Notes: generated from the sequence alone by a model not told the origin. Shown: positions 35,028 to 47,127, counted from the stretch's first letter. The stretch is DNA of 64,000 nt from Drosophila miranda (GCF_003369915.1 NC_046673.1:5316001-5380000); one strand, 5' to 3'. A program made the numbers and translations.

Positions 35028-37615
35028 CTAATTAATAGAAAGGTGTGTAAGGATTAATAATTTAATAAGAGGAAGAGAATTAGTGGTGGATATAATATGG
35101 TAGAGGGAATTATAATCCGAGCATAAGACCCTAAACGGTTCATGCAAGGAATAATTCGATCCACAAAGTGGAAGGAACAACGGTATAAAATTTCTAGTCA
35201 GTCTAATAGGAATCGTGAAGTTTATGCGGCTCAACAGATCAGGGCTGTCTATGTCACCCCTGATCAAGTTGTGCATAAATATCATTTTTCTACGGTTAAC
35301 TAAGGATGGGAGGTTTACTAATAGTAGTCTACTAGAGTAAGATGGGAGTCTTACACCCTCATCCCAGTTAAGGCCCCGCAGAGCAAAGAGTAAAAAGTTT
35401 TTCTGTACTGATTCTATACGGTCCTGGTGTACTTTGTACTGAGGGCACCATACACAGGAGCCGTATTCTAAGATCGGACGAACAAGCGAGGTATAGAGAG
35501 TCTTTGTTATATAGGGGTCGTCAAATTCCTTTGACCATGGCCTTATTTACCATGGTAGAAATGTGTTCGGAAAACTTTAACTTGGGGTCTAACATAACAC
35601 CCAGATCATCCACCAGGGTAATTCTCTCAAGAGAACCACCAAATAGGGTATAGGGAGCCAACAAAGGGCTAGAACGATGAAATGTCATAACTTTGAATTT
35701 CGAGGCATTAAGGTGTAACAAGTTTGCACAACACCATGACTGAAAGTTATTGAGAACGGATTGCAAGCGAAAATGAAATGAAATGTCCTTGTTTAACATC
35801 ATCCGCATACATAAGTACTCGAGAGTATGTTAATACTGAAGGCAAGTCATTAATAAAGAGTGTGAAGAGTAAGTGGCCTAGATGGCTGCCTTGTGGTACT
35901 CCCGAAGAAACCTTTACTGGTAAAGAGAAGGAGTTTTTGAAGAGGACTCTTTGAGACCTAGAACAAAGATAGCTAGAAATCCATCTTAGGAGGTTGGGCG
36001 GAAACCCTAAAAGGTCAAGTTTATGCGCTAAAAGGGAATGGTTTACAGAGTCGAATGCTTTACTAAAGTCGGTGCAAATAACATCCGTCTGTAAGTTACA
36101 TTGAAAGCCTTTAATAATGAAAGAGGTAAACTCTAACAAGTTCGTGGTGGTTGATCGCCGCCTTATAAATCCATGCTGAGTTGGAGATATAAGTGACTTG
36201 CAGAGATGTTGCAAGTGCGGAGTTAAAACCTTCTCAAACATTTTAGGAATAGCGGATAACTTTGCTATACCTCTATAATTTTTTTGCATCAGACTTGCTA
36301 CCTTTTTTATGGAGAGGAATTATAAACGATTCCTTCCAGATCGGGGGGAAGCAAGAAGAATCAATGGAGAGGGTGAATAGTTTAAGCAAAGGTCCACACA
36401 GAGCCTCGGCGCTTTCCTCAGAATAGGTGGTTTGGAAAAATTGGGCAAAAAGATCGGCAATTGCCTGATCATTATTTGCCGACGTATTACAAAATGATAG
36501 CGAGGATGGGTGTGCGGACGTTCTACGCTTACTGTTTACGAAGCAGTAAAACTGTTTAGGGTCCTGAGAAAAACGTATCCTGCATCGAGATAGGTAGTTC
36601 TTATAGCATTGAGCATTAAGAACTGGAAAGTTTCACCGAGCCATTACATAGCGAGAGTGAGAAGTAGGAGAACCCACTCTTTGAAATTTTTTATAAAGTC
36701 TTGATTTTAAGTTTTTTGGACTGGATAACTCTTTGGTAAACCAAGGGGGTTTTCCAGATCTAGTCGGACAAGAAAGCGGGACACAAGAATCAAAAAATGT
36801 GCCAAGAGCATTGTAAAAATGTTTGTGCCTTTTATGATATCAGTGCACAAGTACAAAGCGAACCAATCAAAATCCCTAATGAGGTTATTAAGCTTCGCAA
36901 ACTCGGCTTTACGAAAGCAGCGGACACGTTCAGGTAGCCTACTCGACCGATCCAATACAGTTGGTCCTATATCTAGCGACACCTCGAAAGTAGGGTGGTA
37001 GGCGTCTTCAGGTATAGTGAGCGGAAGGGCTCGCGTTAACAACACTATGGTCGGATCCGATACAAAGCACAGATCAAGCAATCGACCCAAGGAATTTTTC
37101 ACATGATTGACTTGAGACAGGGACAGGTCAAGCAAGCCGTCAACAAAGTCATGTCGTGACATGGGCACTAGGATACTAGACTCGTTTACCGAAGACCAAA
37201 CAGTTCCTGGCAAGTTGAAGTCACCAAGAACTATCATACGATCTTTATCAGATAGCGAGGGAGAAACAGCGGTTAAAGCGGACAAGTGCTGCTCATAAAT
37301 TGAAATATCCGAAGAAGGTGGGATATACGAGCAAGTAATGAATATAGCGAAAGCGGGAAGAATCAGTTTTACACACAGGAATTCCAGTTCCTGTTGAACT
37401 TGGACTGTGAAGTGTTCCGACGTGAAGTAAGAGTCCACTGCAATTAGAACCCCCCCTGCACGTCGAGACGAACAGTCCTTTCTAAAAGTTGTGTACCGAC
37501 CTGCCAAAACCTCGGAACTAAGAATGTCCGGCTTTAACCAAGTTTCAGTAAACACAATAACGTGGGAAGCAAATGCAACACTATCCCGGAAAAGAATGCT
37601 GAGCTTACTACGCAA
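35028..37615 (-). pseudogene. CR1-like LINE ORF2 (APE endonuclease and RT), frameshifted
   Basis: The APE endonuclease shows VIVFTETWL, CSYIPPSSD and VLGDFNLPGTVW (37615-36707). The RT shows TQHGFIRRRSTTTNLLEF, CTDFSKAFDSVNH, SSGVPQGSHLG and the catalytic YADD (36289-35747). The frame breaks directly after YADD, and the thumb region continues in another frame (35808-35521). A C-terminal block with DSPDLLSRINFT (35285-35028) also needs a frame change. At least three lesions, so not functional. Confidence 0.8.
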
Positions 37616-37640
37616 GCCTCTTACATTCTGATAGGTTTAG

Positions 37641-38654
37641 TTAGTTTTTTGGAAAAGTGGAAGCAAGACGGGAAGTTGAGGAAGAGGAAGTTGAGGTTGA
37701 GGGTGGCACACTGGAAAGATTTGCAAGGGATATGGGGGGCCTATTGTTCTTCTTCTTCTTAAACTCCTTCACCTCCAAATGCTCCGGCCAAAATTTGGCG
37801 GAGCAAATGGTGTCAAATTGAGTTGGGGAGATGCTTATCTTAAACGAGGCTATCTCCCTGGCATAAGAGAAGTTGAATTTCTCCACCTTTAAACCCACGG
37901 CTTTTATTTTGCTTTCAATGAAAGCAATTACATCATCAGATTTGAGGTCAGGGGCTATCCGTGAGACAAAAACTTGTCGTTTTGGTGGGACTCCCACCAG
38001 TGGTTTAGTCACCACAGGCCTAGTACCTGTGGTGGCAATATCCGGAGGTCCGGAACGTCTATTTACTGGTGGGATCGGGATAGACGGGACAACTAGCGAA
38101 CTTGCGGACACCACGGACACGGACGCTGCAGACGTACTTGGCTGCACATTCTCCGAGGCGATGAATTCGGCTACCGAATCTGCATCGCCAGCAGCTGTCG
38201 TTGCCCTTGGAGTGGCAAACGAGATCAACTGCTGCACGCTTGGAGTGGTCGGAGTCAGTTTTTCGGCGGCGCACGGCTGAGTGACGGTTGGCACTTGCAG
38301 ATCCCGCGGGGTGACCTTTTTACGCCTCGGAGACTCATTCAGCAGTTGCAGACTGCCAAATTGAGACTCCATGGCTAGGAGCCGATCGTATTGCTTTTTA
38401 AAGCCAACGGTCAGCTCCTTAAAGCCCTTCCGCTTCTGCCTCATGAAAGCCACCATGTCTTTCTCCACCGCACAGCATGCCTCGCAACTGTAGTGCAAAC
38501 CATTACGCTTTGAAATGGCATCACTCACAAGGCCAGAAAATCCAGCGCATTTTGCGTGCACTGCGCTGTCGCAGAGCCGGCAGGGGATAATCGGCTGATC
38601 GTGGGTGATCTGCTTATTGCATGATTTTTTGGCACATACAACAGAAAACTCCAT
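37641..38654 (-). CDS. CR1-like LINE ORF1 with PHD-type zinc finger
   Basis: An open frame of 337 codons from MEFSVVCAKKSC. A further 14 in-frame codons upstream look like UTR. A C4HC3 PHD-like finger lies at the N-terminus: C7, C12, C25, C28, H33, C36, C57 and C60. A short coiled stretch follows (FMRQKRKGFKELTVGFKKQY). The middle is Ser/Thr/Pro-rich. A C-terminal fold near 230-310 (RQVFVSRIAPDLKSDDVIAF) resembles an RRM-like or esterase-free nucleic-acid-binding domain. CR1-clade ORF1 proteins bind element RNA. Appears intact, unlike ORF2. Confidence 0.7.
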   Translation of the reverse strand: MEFSVVCAKKSCNKQITHDQPIIPCRLCDSAVHAKCAGFSGLVSDAISKRNGLHYSCEACCAVEKDMVAFMRQKRKGFKELTVGFKKQYDRLLAMESQFGSLQLLNESPRRKKVTPRDLQVPTVTQPCAAEKLTPTTPSVQQLISFATPRATTAAGDADSVAEFIASENVQPSTSAASVSVVSASSLVVPSIPIPPVNRRSGPPDIATTGTRPVVTKPLVGVPPKRQVFVSRIAPDLKSDDVIAFIESKIKAVGLKVEKFNFSYAREIASFKISISPTQFDTICSAKFWPEHLEVKEFKKKKNNRPPISLANLSSVPPSTSTSSSSTSRLASTFPKN

Positions 38655-39131
38655 AATAAGAAATTTGAAAAAAATTAGAATCAAATAATATTTCAAAACA
38701 AATGGCTATCAAACCAGTGTGCCAGACAAACGCTAATATGAGGAGAGGAGAACAGTTGCAGCAGCAGCTAATGAGAGAGAGAGAGCTACTGAACATAAAG
38801 TTACGAGAGCGAGAGAGAAAGAACAGTTATTTAAGTTTAGGTGATAGGGAGAGAGTGATAACACAACAAAAGCTACCAGACGAGAGCGGACTGCAATGCA
38901 ATGTAATGCGTACTCACTGCAACAACACAAACACGACAAGCCGACGCCGAAAAATAAAAAGTTAAATAATGTTTTAACACAAATCAAAAGGCATGCACTC
39001 GCGGAATAGAATAGGTTTCCAGATTGTTGGCTGGTTAGGAAGTTAATTAAAGTTTATTTAGGAAAACACCGGCTGTTTATTCAAAACAAAAGGAAAAAAT
39101 GCGAAACGCAAAACAAAAACGCGTCTGAATA

Positions 39132-41000
39132 CTACGAAAGAGAACGAACGATGGTGAGGCGGTTAAGTTGGGAATTGGGAGCAAATCCACTAATGATTTG
39201 CACTAATGATGAGGTGTGGCAGTTATATTTAAATGAAGACAGGTGTTTGATAATGCCTAGTGGCTTAGCAAGGTCAATTTTGAGTCTGTTGATGTGAGAG
39301 TTCCAATTGTATTTGGTGTTGATTGTGAGCCCTAGGATTTTGAGTGTGTCGGTAGCTTGGATGGCTGTGCCACCGGTGAGTATCTTGGGTTTGCAGTTGT
39401 GTTTGCGGCATATATGAAGGAGATGGGATTTTTCCTTAGAGAGGATTGAGCCTGAGTGATTGAACCAGTCGTCTATTTGGTTAAATATTGTTTGGATGTT
39501 AGTTGTGGGACTTTTTTGTTTGTTGTGATTGATGAGTAGGTGGAAGTCGTCGGCGTACGCGCAAAATTTGATTTGTTTGTGGAGGGAAATGATATCGGTG
39601 AGTGAGTTGTAAGCTATGAGGAAAAGGATAACGGAGATTGGGGAGCCTTGGGGAATGCCATTATTTAGAGGGAAGATATTTGATAGGCTTCTGCCGGTTT
39701 TGACGAGGATTTTCCTGTTGGACATAAAGTTCTTAACATAATTAAGAATTCGTGGCCCTACTTTCCATTTTTTTAGTTGGTTTATTACGGTGTGAATACC
39801 AATTCTGTCGAAGGCTTTGGTGAAGTTCAGCGAGATGACTGTGAGGTGTTTTTTCAGGGCGATGGCTCTGGTAGCTAGGTGGTCTACATAAAGTAGACTG
39901 TCTAGTACAGATTTGCCTCTTTTGAACCCTAGTTGGTTGTTGTGGATCAGGTTGTTATTTAAAACAAACCACCACAACCTTTTTGCAACAATCTTGTCCA
40001 GAGTTTTGGCAAGGCATGAGTTTAGAGAGATGGGTCTGTATGATTTGATATCGGTTTGGGGTTTTTGTGGTTTTAAGATGGGAAGGACTAGGCTGAGTTT
40101 AAGGGATTGTGGGATGGAGGACTCGAGTATCTTGTTGAAGAGGGTTAGGATTCTGGTTTTGAGGGGGTAGGGTGAGTTCTTTAGCATAGAGTAAGAAATA
40201 CGGTCAAGACCAGGAGTGTTTCCTTTCAAGGTGGACAGTGCTGATGTGTATTCGATTAGTGTTATGTCTTTCTCGATTTCTAGGGCTGCTGGTGTTGGGT
40301 TATAGTTAGAAGGGGTATTAATGAGGAGTTTGTTGGACAGGAATGTTGGGGAGAAGTTGAGGTCGTCTGCTTCTTCTGACGATGTCTGGGCAAAGGAGTT
40401 GGCTATTTCGGATTGGCAGGTTGTTTGTGATTGGGTGTAAGGGTTATGTATGGCATGGATATTTTTAGTGGGGTAAAGACCGCAGAGACGTCTGATGTTG
40501 GATCATGTTGTGGTTGGATCAGAGTTAGGGTGTATATGGGTTGTGAACACAAGGATTGATTTACGTTTGGCTTCTCTAATTGCTCTTTAAAACTCGCTTT
40601 TGATTTTTTGTATTCTATGATGTTGTGGTTGCTTATGTTGTGTTTGAGATAGTTCCATTTTGCGACTTTGTCTCTTTTGAGGAGTGAAAGTTGTTTGTTC
40701 CACCAGGGAACAGTGCGGGTGAGAGAGAAGGTGGTGTTTTGTGGGATAGATAGGTGGGCACTTTGGATAAGTATTTTTTGTATTTGGGCGGCTTCTCTAT
40801 TGATATTGTTATTTGATTGGGTTGTGGAGATGAAGCGGGCTGTATGTTTCCTGAAGAGATCCCAGTCAGCGTTTTTGAGATTGAAAGTCGGTTTAGGGGT
40901 GAAGGGGGAGGGGGGATAGGGAAAGGGAGTGTTGAAAAGTGAAAGTAAGATGGGAGAGTGGTCAGAACCGTAAAGGTCATCTATCACTTCCCAGAGGATC
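39132..41000 (-). pseudogene. I-like ORF2, reverse transcriptase part; endonuclease mostly deleted
   Basis: It begins with only the last endonuclease motif (YGSDHSPILL at about 40970), so nearly the whole APE domain is missing between ORF1 and this point. The RT follows in another frame from 40229, with TPGLDRISYSMLK, YRPISLNSCLAKTLDKI and the catalytic FCAYADDFHLL. Coding sequence stops at about 39140, where the CR1-like element begins. Confidence 0.8.
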
Positions 41001-41099
41001 TCTGGAGCAATAGTTGGGATGAAGTTGGCCTAGGGTTGATTGGATGTGTTTTTGGGGTGATGTCTCCGTAGTCTTTAATTGGTCTTATTTGGTGTGATT

Positions 41100-41837
41100 G
41101 GTGGGCGATGATGAGGTAGATGTTTCAGTGTTATGAGGTTTTGGTTGTTGATGGCGGGCTACTTCAGCGTATGGTGTGGATTGATGGGGGTTCCGTTGGT
41201 GGTAAATTTTCTTTGCGGTAGTGAAATCTACTTTTTCGATTGCTTTGATTATTGTGATTTCTTTTTGTTTGACGAACTCTGGGCAATTTTTGTCTATGGG
41301 GCTGTGGTTATTCTGAATGTCGGTGTTAAATTTTCAGTTACTGCAAAACTTTGGCTTAGAGCATAATTCATCGTCAGCAGGGCGTACTTCTGAGCAGTTA
41401 GTACAGATCTTTGGGGATCTGCAGTATTTAGAAGGGTGGCCGTATTTTTGGCAGTTGTGGCATTTAAGGGGGCGAGGCGTTTGAGGAAGTACGTCTATAT
41501 CAATGTTCCGCAAGTCGTTGGATTAGATTACCCCTTTGGAGAAGTTTAGAGTCTTGTGTTCGGTTGCTATTATTTCGAAGTCGTGGAATTTGGTGATTTT
41601 CATAAGTCTAGTAGCCTGGGCTGTTCCTTTTGTTTTGACTAGAAGTGATCCGTCTCTGATTTTTTAAACCGAGTCTACTTCACCGCAACACTGGTAGTCT
41701 ATGACTTTTTTTATTATAAAAGGGGAGGTATTTTCGAAAGATTTGTTATCGTTTCTGTTTATTGATATGTAATTTGGTTCTAAGAAAGCTGTTTTGTCCC
41801 ACTGTGTGAGCAATTTTGGGTCTGGTGGTCGCGACAT
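41100..41837 (-). pseudogene. I-like ORF1 (gag-type, CCHC zinc knuckles)
   Basis: The start MSRPPDPKLLTQWDKTAF at 41837 is followed by several in-frame stops (for example near 41667 and 41525). CCHC motifs are still clear: CHNCQKYGHPSKYC (about 41464-41423), CTNC next, and HSPIDKNC further on. The C-terminal part fades near 41080. I chose this start because it opens the frame that leads into the zinc knuckles. RNA-binding role is inferred from the family. Confidence 0.65.
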
Positions 41838-41861
41838 TGCGCTCGAGCTTGGGCTCTCTCG

Positions 41862-44800
41862 TGCAGAGACCTGCGGCAGTCATTTACAGTCGCTGAGTTC
41901 GACGATATTGAGCCTAGAGCTTTGATAGCTGCTTGGCTGTCCGAGAAGACGCACACTAAGTGCGTATCCAGAAGTAGTTTGGAGACGATCGAAATGGCCT
42001 CCTTGATGGCTTCAACCTCCGCTTGGAACACACTACAGTGATCCGGGAGCCTGAAGCAATGACTGATGTTCAGCTCGCTGCAGTAGACTCCGCCTCCCAC
42101 GCGGCCGTCTAGCTTTGAGCCATCAGTGTAGAAGTGGACCGCATTTGCAGGTCCTGGTTCGCCCATCTCCCAGTCCTCCCTAGATGGGATTGATACCTGG
42201 AAGGGCGTCGAGAGGTGATCACTGGGGATACAGTAATCTGTCCTCTCTGGTAATTGCGGGAGTCTCATCAGGATTCCCGAGTGCCCAACCGCGGATGCTT
42301 TCCACAGTCTGGCTTCTCTCATTCTGAGGGCGGAAAGTGTTGCCACCTTCTTTCCCATGAGATCCACAGGGAGGAGGTCCAGCACAGTATCCAGGGCTTC
42401 CCCTGGAGTAGTGCGTAGCCCGCCAGTTATGCATACCTCAGCCATGCGTTGAACTCTGCTGGCATGTCCTTCTTTCCAAGGCTGGCCACCATACCACCAC
42501 TCCATAGAGCATGATTGGTCGTATGATGGCGGTGTAGAGCCACCGAACTATATAGGGGGTCATTCCCCATTTTAGTCCGATGGCTTTCCTGCAAGTATAG
42601 AGGGCCACTGTGGCCTTCTTTACTCTATCCTCTATGCTCAATTTCCAATCGAGCTTTCTATCGAGGATTAGGCCAAGATACTTGGCGTTGTTGCTGAAGA
42701 CTAGCGTTTCCCCACATAGTCTTGGGGGAATCAGTACCGGAACTTTGTACTTCCTAGTGAAAAGCACCAGTTCCGTTTTAGACGGGTTGACGCCTAACCC
42801 GCATTTGTCTGCCCATTTCGACATTTTCGTGAGAGTACTTGTCATGCACTCACACAACGTCTGCGGAAATTTTCCGGAGAATGCTATGGCAACATCGTCC
42901 GCGTACGCCACCACACGGCAGCCACCCCCCTCTATCTCCCGCAGCAGTGTGTTCACTGCCACGTTCCATAGGAGGGGCGAGAGGACTCCGCCCTGCGGTG
43001 TGCCTCTGCTGACAAATCTGGTACACGTTGACGTCCCCAGTGATGCCTCAACCGTCCTGCATTGTAGCATCTGATCGATCAGGCTCACCGTCCTGGAGTC
43101 AACGCCCAGATCCGTCAGTGCGCCCGTGATGGCGGTCGGAAGGATGTTGTTAAAGGCGCCTTCTATGTCGAGGAAGGCTACTAGGGTGTACTCCTTAAAA
43201 TTAAGGGACGCTTCGATGATCGATGTGATCGAGTGTAGGGCCGTTTCGGTGGATCTTCCCTTCCGATAGGCATGCTGGGAGTCTGAGATCAGACTGGACG
43301 GAATGCACGCCGTTAGATGCAGCCCCAGGAGCCGCTCCATCGCCTTTAGAAGAAAAGACGATAGACTTATGGGTCTGAAGTCTTTTGGGGCAGTGTGCGA
43401 GGGCTTGCCTGCCTTGGGTATGAATACGACTTTGGTCTGAAGCCAGGTGTCAGGAATGCACCCGTGGGAGAAGATTCCCTCGTAAATTATTTTGAGCCAG
43501 TTAATGGCTTTATGTCCCGCGTGAATCAGTTGGGCAGGGAAAATGCCGTCTGGCCCCGCGGACTTGTAGGGTTTAAAGCTTCTGATCGCCCAGGAAATGT
43601 TCTCCTGGCTTAGCAGCCTCAGGATGGCATTTGAGGCGACAGAAGGAGGCGCGAGGTAGTTGGGTCTGTTTTCATCGCAGCCAGGGAAGTGGGTATTTAG
43701 GAGAAGATTTAGCGACTCCTCGCTGGACGTAGTCCACGACTGGTCGGTGTTCTTCAAGTAGTCCAGGGTGGGTGTTGTCTTCGAGAGAACTCTGCGCAAG
43801 CGTGAGGCTTCTGAGTTACTCTCGATTTCGCTGCAGAATTTACGCCAGGAGGCGCGTTTAGCTTTTCTAAGTTCTTTCTTGTAGGTTGACAGACTGGCCT
43901 TGTATTCGGCCCAGTTTTGCTCAACGTTTTCAGCCTTAGCTTTATTGAAGAGTCTCCGGGAGGCTTTCCGGAGTTCACCCAGTTTCGGATTCCACCATTC
44001 AGGTTTCTTCCGGCCTCTGTTCTTGCCAGAGGGGCATGCTTTGTCGAGCGCCTTATTGCAGGCGTCGGTAAAGATCTTAAGAAGACGAGTCGTGGCCTCC
44101 GTGGAGAACTCCTCCTCAGATGGGGGCTCAGGGAGAACACGACAGAGGTAATCAGAGTACCGAGTCCAGTTTGTCCGCCTGATGTTCCGGAATCGGACTG
44201 GCTTCGGTACTGAGAAGGAGAAGACAGTTTCCACGTACCTGTGGTCCGAGAAGGAGTGCTCTTCCAGGACCCTCCAGGATACAATGTTACGCTGTATCTC
44301 ATGAGAGGCAAGCGTGAGGTCCAGGACCTCCTTGCGGTTTTTAATGATAAAGGTGGGATCACTACCCCGGTTTAGTAAGACCATCTGTGTGGTCAGTAAG
44401 TAACTGAAAAGGTACTCACCCCTTTCGTTTGTGTCAGTGCTTCCCCACTGACAGTGATGTGCATTGGCATCGCACCCCACAATTAGGCCGATGTCCTTGG
44501 CCGAGCAGTCTGCGATTAGAGCCCGGAGAGGCGCGTGTGGAGGGGGGTCTGGTTGTTCATGCCCCATGTATGCGGAGCAGATCCTCAGTGAGCGCTCCTG
44601 GCCTTCGAGGCTCACTGCGGTGTGGTCTTCATTGCTGAAATTTGGGAGCAAAAATAAGTGCAACTCTCTTTTTGCAAGAATGCAGGTACGAATTTTACCT
44701 GCGGTTTCAGCTACATATAGCTTGTAGTCAGAAGTCCTCAGACCGGAGACCCTGTTTCCGAGGATCCAGGGCTCCTGAATGAGGACTATGTCGGCTCCAC

Positions 44801-44879
44801 CCTTGGCCAGGTGGAGCAGTAGAGCAGCGCATGCTGCCTTACAATGGTGGAGGTTTATCTGCAGGAGCGTCAACGACAT
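41862..44879 (-). pseudogene. LOA-like ORF2, copy A, frameshifted and 3' truncated
   Basis: Open from 44879 to 42438 (813 codons): APE endonuclease (LLQINLHHCKAACAAL, then VGCDANAHHCQWGS) and RT (RTPQGG-type SRGTPQGGVLSPLLW, YADDVAIAF). An 11-base deletion at about 42462, relative to copy B, breaks the frame. The RNase H part continues from 42505 (FYTDGSKLDGRVGGG, VFSDSQAAIKAL) and ends at the truncation. The overlap of its first ATG with the ORF1 end is the same as in copy B. Confidence 0.85.
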
Positions 44880-46290
44880 TCCTGAGGCTCGCCTCCACCA
44901 TTGTTGCTTCTAGATCGCTGTCAGGGGACTCCGGCTCCTCCCCGACAACGATGTGGCTGAGACCTCTGGCTAGGTCGCTCTCGTCGAACGCGTAGTCGTC
45001 CAAGATGTCGTCCGACATCATGGACGCCGCATCCGACGCCGGGTTGTCTTCCTCGCACGAGGCCCTCTTTCGGGATCTCCGGCAGCTCCGGGTCTGGCTC
45101 GACCTCCGCTTGCCTGCCCTTGCGATCGGACTTGTAAGTGGATATGGTGACCTTCTTGTAGCCATAATCCACTACACCGTCCGACTTTGCGAGGAGATCA
45201 ATGGATTCCTCATTTAGGACGAGGATAATCTGGCGCCTCTGCCCTTGGATATCCTCCACCTTTGCCACCTTCCAATCGGCTGTAGGAAGGTGGGGTTGCA
45301 GACCTGCAGTAACCTGAGGATCTTCTCAGGCTCTGCACGCTTAGCCGAGACCCACGCTCTGGCTCTCGAGCGACTAGGGACATCTTCCCACTTCACGGCC
45401 TCCAGTTTCGCCCCTGGATAGACCTCTTTTAGGGCCGCCACCGCCTTCATGTAGAGGGCCGCAGAGCGAGCGTCTTGGCAGGCGATGGCTTTCACCTTGC
45501 CTTGATGCCACCCTGCGTCCTCACACTTTGGCGGTGGTCCGCCGTTCTCCTCCAGTTCCAGTAGGAACCGGTCCTGGAGCTCGTTCTCCACCAGGTGCCA
45601 CTTATCGCGAGGGACATGGCCGTCCTCGGCGCCCCTGTCCAGGACACCGATCAGGGTCTTGCCCCTCGCCACCTCAGCGAACGACCGGTTCGTGAGGTGG
45701 GTCTTCACCCGCTTGGCTTGCTGGGCTTGGCCTGGCTGATTTGCGGGGTCCTCCGCTGAGCGTTGCCGCTTGTTGGGGGCCTTGGCTGCGCCCTTTCCGG
45801 CTTTGGCTGGCTGGAACAGTGGAAGGATTGAGCAGGCCCACAGCCTCTGCTCCTTTCCTTCGGCTGACGCCTTGAAGTTCGGGTCTTCGTTGGACAGGAT
45901 GAAAGCCGCTCGTCTCCTGTCCTGGTACGACGGCTTTCCACCCCGTGGTGCAGAGACGCTGCCCGCCGGGGCTCCCATGGGTTCTTCGGTCCCGGTGCGC
46001 TTACCAGCCGCGATTACGCTCTGCTTGGCAGCCACCCCGGTATCCGCTTCGCCCTTGGAGCCACCCGACTTGGAAGGACCCGATTGGCTTTTCGGGCCCC
46101 CCCTCGCTGCGGCTGCTGCCTGAAGACGGTGGACCGACTCAGTCTCCTTCCCCGTCTTCTTTGGACCCGGTTTCCCAGGCGCTGGTGCAGAGGGATTGGC
46201 TTGTCCCTCCGGTACTTTAAGAGGAGTACCGAGCTCCTTTGCGGCTTTGTTGGTTTTTATATATTTATTATTTGGCATAGTAGTTCCCAC
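44839..46290 (-). pseudogene. LOA-like ORF1, copy A
   Basis: The first frame (46290-45214) starts MGTTMPNNKYIKTNKAAKEL, is rich in Ala, Gly, Lys and Pro, then reaches a conserved block (WHLVENELQDRFLLELEENG, then EVYPGAKLEAVKWEDVP). It goes out of frame at a CCCC run near 45291. The expected continuation (ADWKVAKVEDIQGQRRQII) is in the next frame (45268-44921). A second frame break near 45066, from a 2-base shortage against copy B, moves the C-terminal acidic part into a third frame (45165-44839). Copy A also has 12 extra bases near 45170. RNA-binding gag-like role by family. Confidence 0.75.
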
Positions 46291-47127
46291 GAGTAGGCGG
46301 GAAGGGGATGGTCACCCGAGGCATAGCCCGCTTGCCCCGGGAAGCCTGATTTAAACTGGAGGTCGGCAGGTATCCAGAGTCCGCATATTAGCGACCGAGC
46401 ACCCCCTCGGCCATGCATCCCTCGGCATATAACAGTGTCACCTTGGATTGGGGTAATTTCACTGAGAGTTTTCTTCTCTCCGCCCGACTACCATTCGCCA
46501 GCATCCTAGCAGAGACATGACCGTGCTACGACCTGTTTCCAGCCGCCCTCACGGGGAGAGTATAGTCGCACTTCCACCGGTGTGCACAGTTACGGCGGGT
46601 GACGGTTCGCTCGCAACCCTCTGTGTCCTAGGGGGGTGTGAGACGCAGACCGCACCGGGTATTACTAACCGGAGCGGCTGCGCCTCAGTTCCGAGTTCAC
46701 AGTTGTGCGAGCCGACCCGTCATCCGTTTGTCCCCCTGTAGCACCCGATGGCTGACGGCCCGGTACTGGCCAGGCCTGGCCTGGTGCGAGAACCGTCAGC
46801 GGAGCACCGACTGGAGACACGTTTCTGTCCCCACCCACCAGCCCCCCCGGGGAAAGAATCCGGACTTCAAAGCAGAAATACACACACACGATTCACACAC
46901 ACCCACCTTCATCCACACACCTCCACACACAACCCACGCATGTATACCCTCATTCATAACACATCACATAACATCACCACATTTCACACATCTACACCCG
47001 TCCGACCCACAATTAAACAAAATATCACGATCATACAAAAAACACCACGATTAAACGTAAACATCAGCAAGCATCAGGAAGCAACAATCTCTATCCAAGG
47101 GGGCTGCCAATTCGGCCGAAATAGGGT
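46291..47127 (-). other. LOA-like copy A 5' UTR / internal promoter region
   Basis: GC-rich sequence upstream of ORF1 with no ORF, followed outward by a CA-rich stretch (46880-46990). It ends where the DINE-1-like TTTTTATACCCGATACTC begins. The promoter function is inferred from LINE biology. Confidence 0.4.

Larger units (their letters stand above)
34755..39130 (-). mobile_element. CR1-like LINE inserted in the I-like element
   Basis: Minus-strand order: 5' UTR (about 39130-38655, GA-rich), ORF1 (38654-37641), APE endonuclease (37615-36707), RT (36289-35521), C-terminal region (35285-35028) and 3' UTR to about 34755. The interruption of the I-like ORF2 fixes the limits to within some tens of bases. 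No clean target-site duplication was found. Confidence 0.75.
33390..41861 (-). mobile_element. I-like LINE, split by a nested CR1-like LINE and internally deleted
   Basis: Minus-strand order: ORF1 (from 41837), the remains of ORF2 (about 40990-39132), an unrelated CR1-like insertion (about 39130-34755), then the ORF2 C-terminal part with RNase H (34750-33536), and a 3' end at an ATTATTATTATT run (33391-33404), i.e. a (TAA)n tail as in I factors. The left and right ORF2 parts belong to the same family (SLVQIISGFAPNSQL, then KKIKTILNTAIRAALGAFRT). LOA copy A abuts the 5' end at 41862. Confidence 0.75.
41862..47127 (-). mobile_element. LOA-like (Bilbo/TRIM-type) LINE, copy A, 3' truncated
   Basis: Minus-strand 5' UTR (about 47127-46291), ORF1 (46290-44839) and ORF2 (44879-41862). 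It is almost identical in DNA to copy B over the shared part. It stops at 41862, where the match with copy B ends (TGCAGAGACCTGCGG). It therefore lacks the last roughly 570 bp of coding sequence and the 3' UTR seen in copy B. The presence of RNase H after RT separates it from Jockey elements. Confidence 0.8.

Noticed and set aside
43754..44362. 202-codon ORF in copy A and its twin at 60161-60769
   Set aside because: Alternate-frame shadows of the LOA endonuclease region. Both copies show them only because the DNA is nearly identical.
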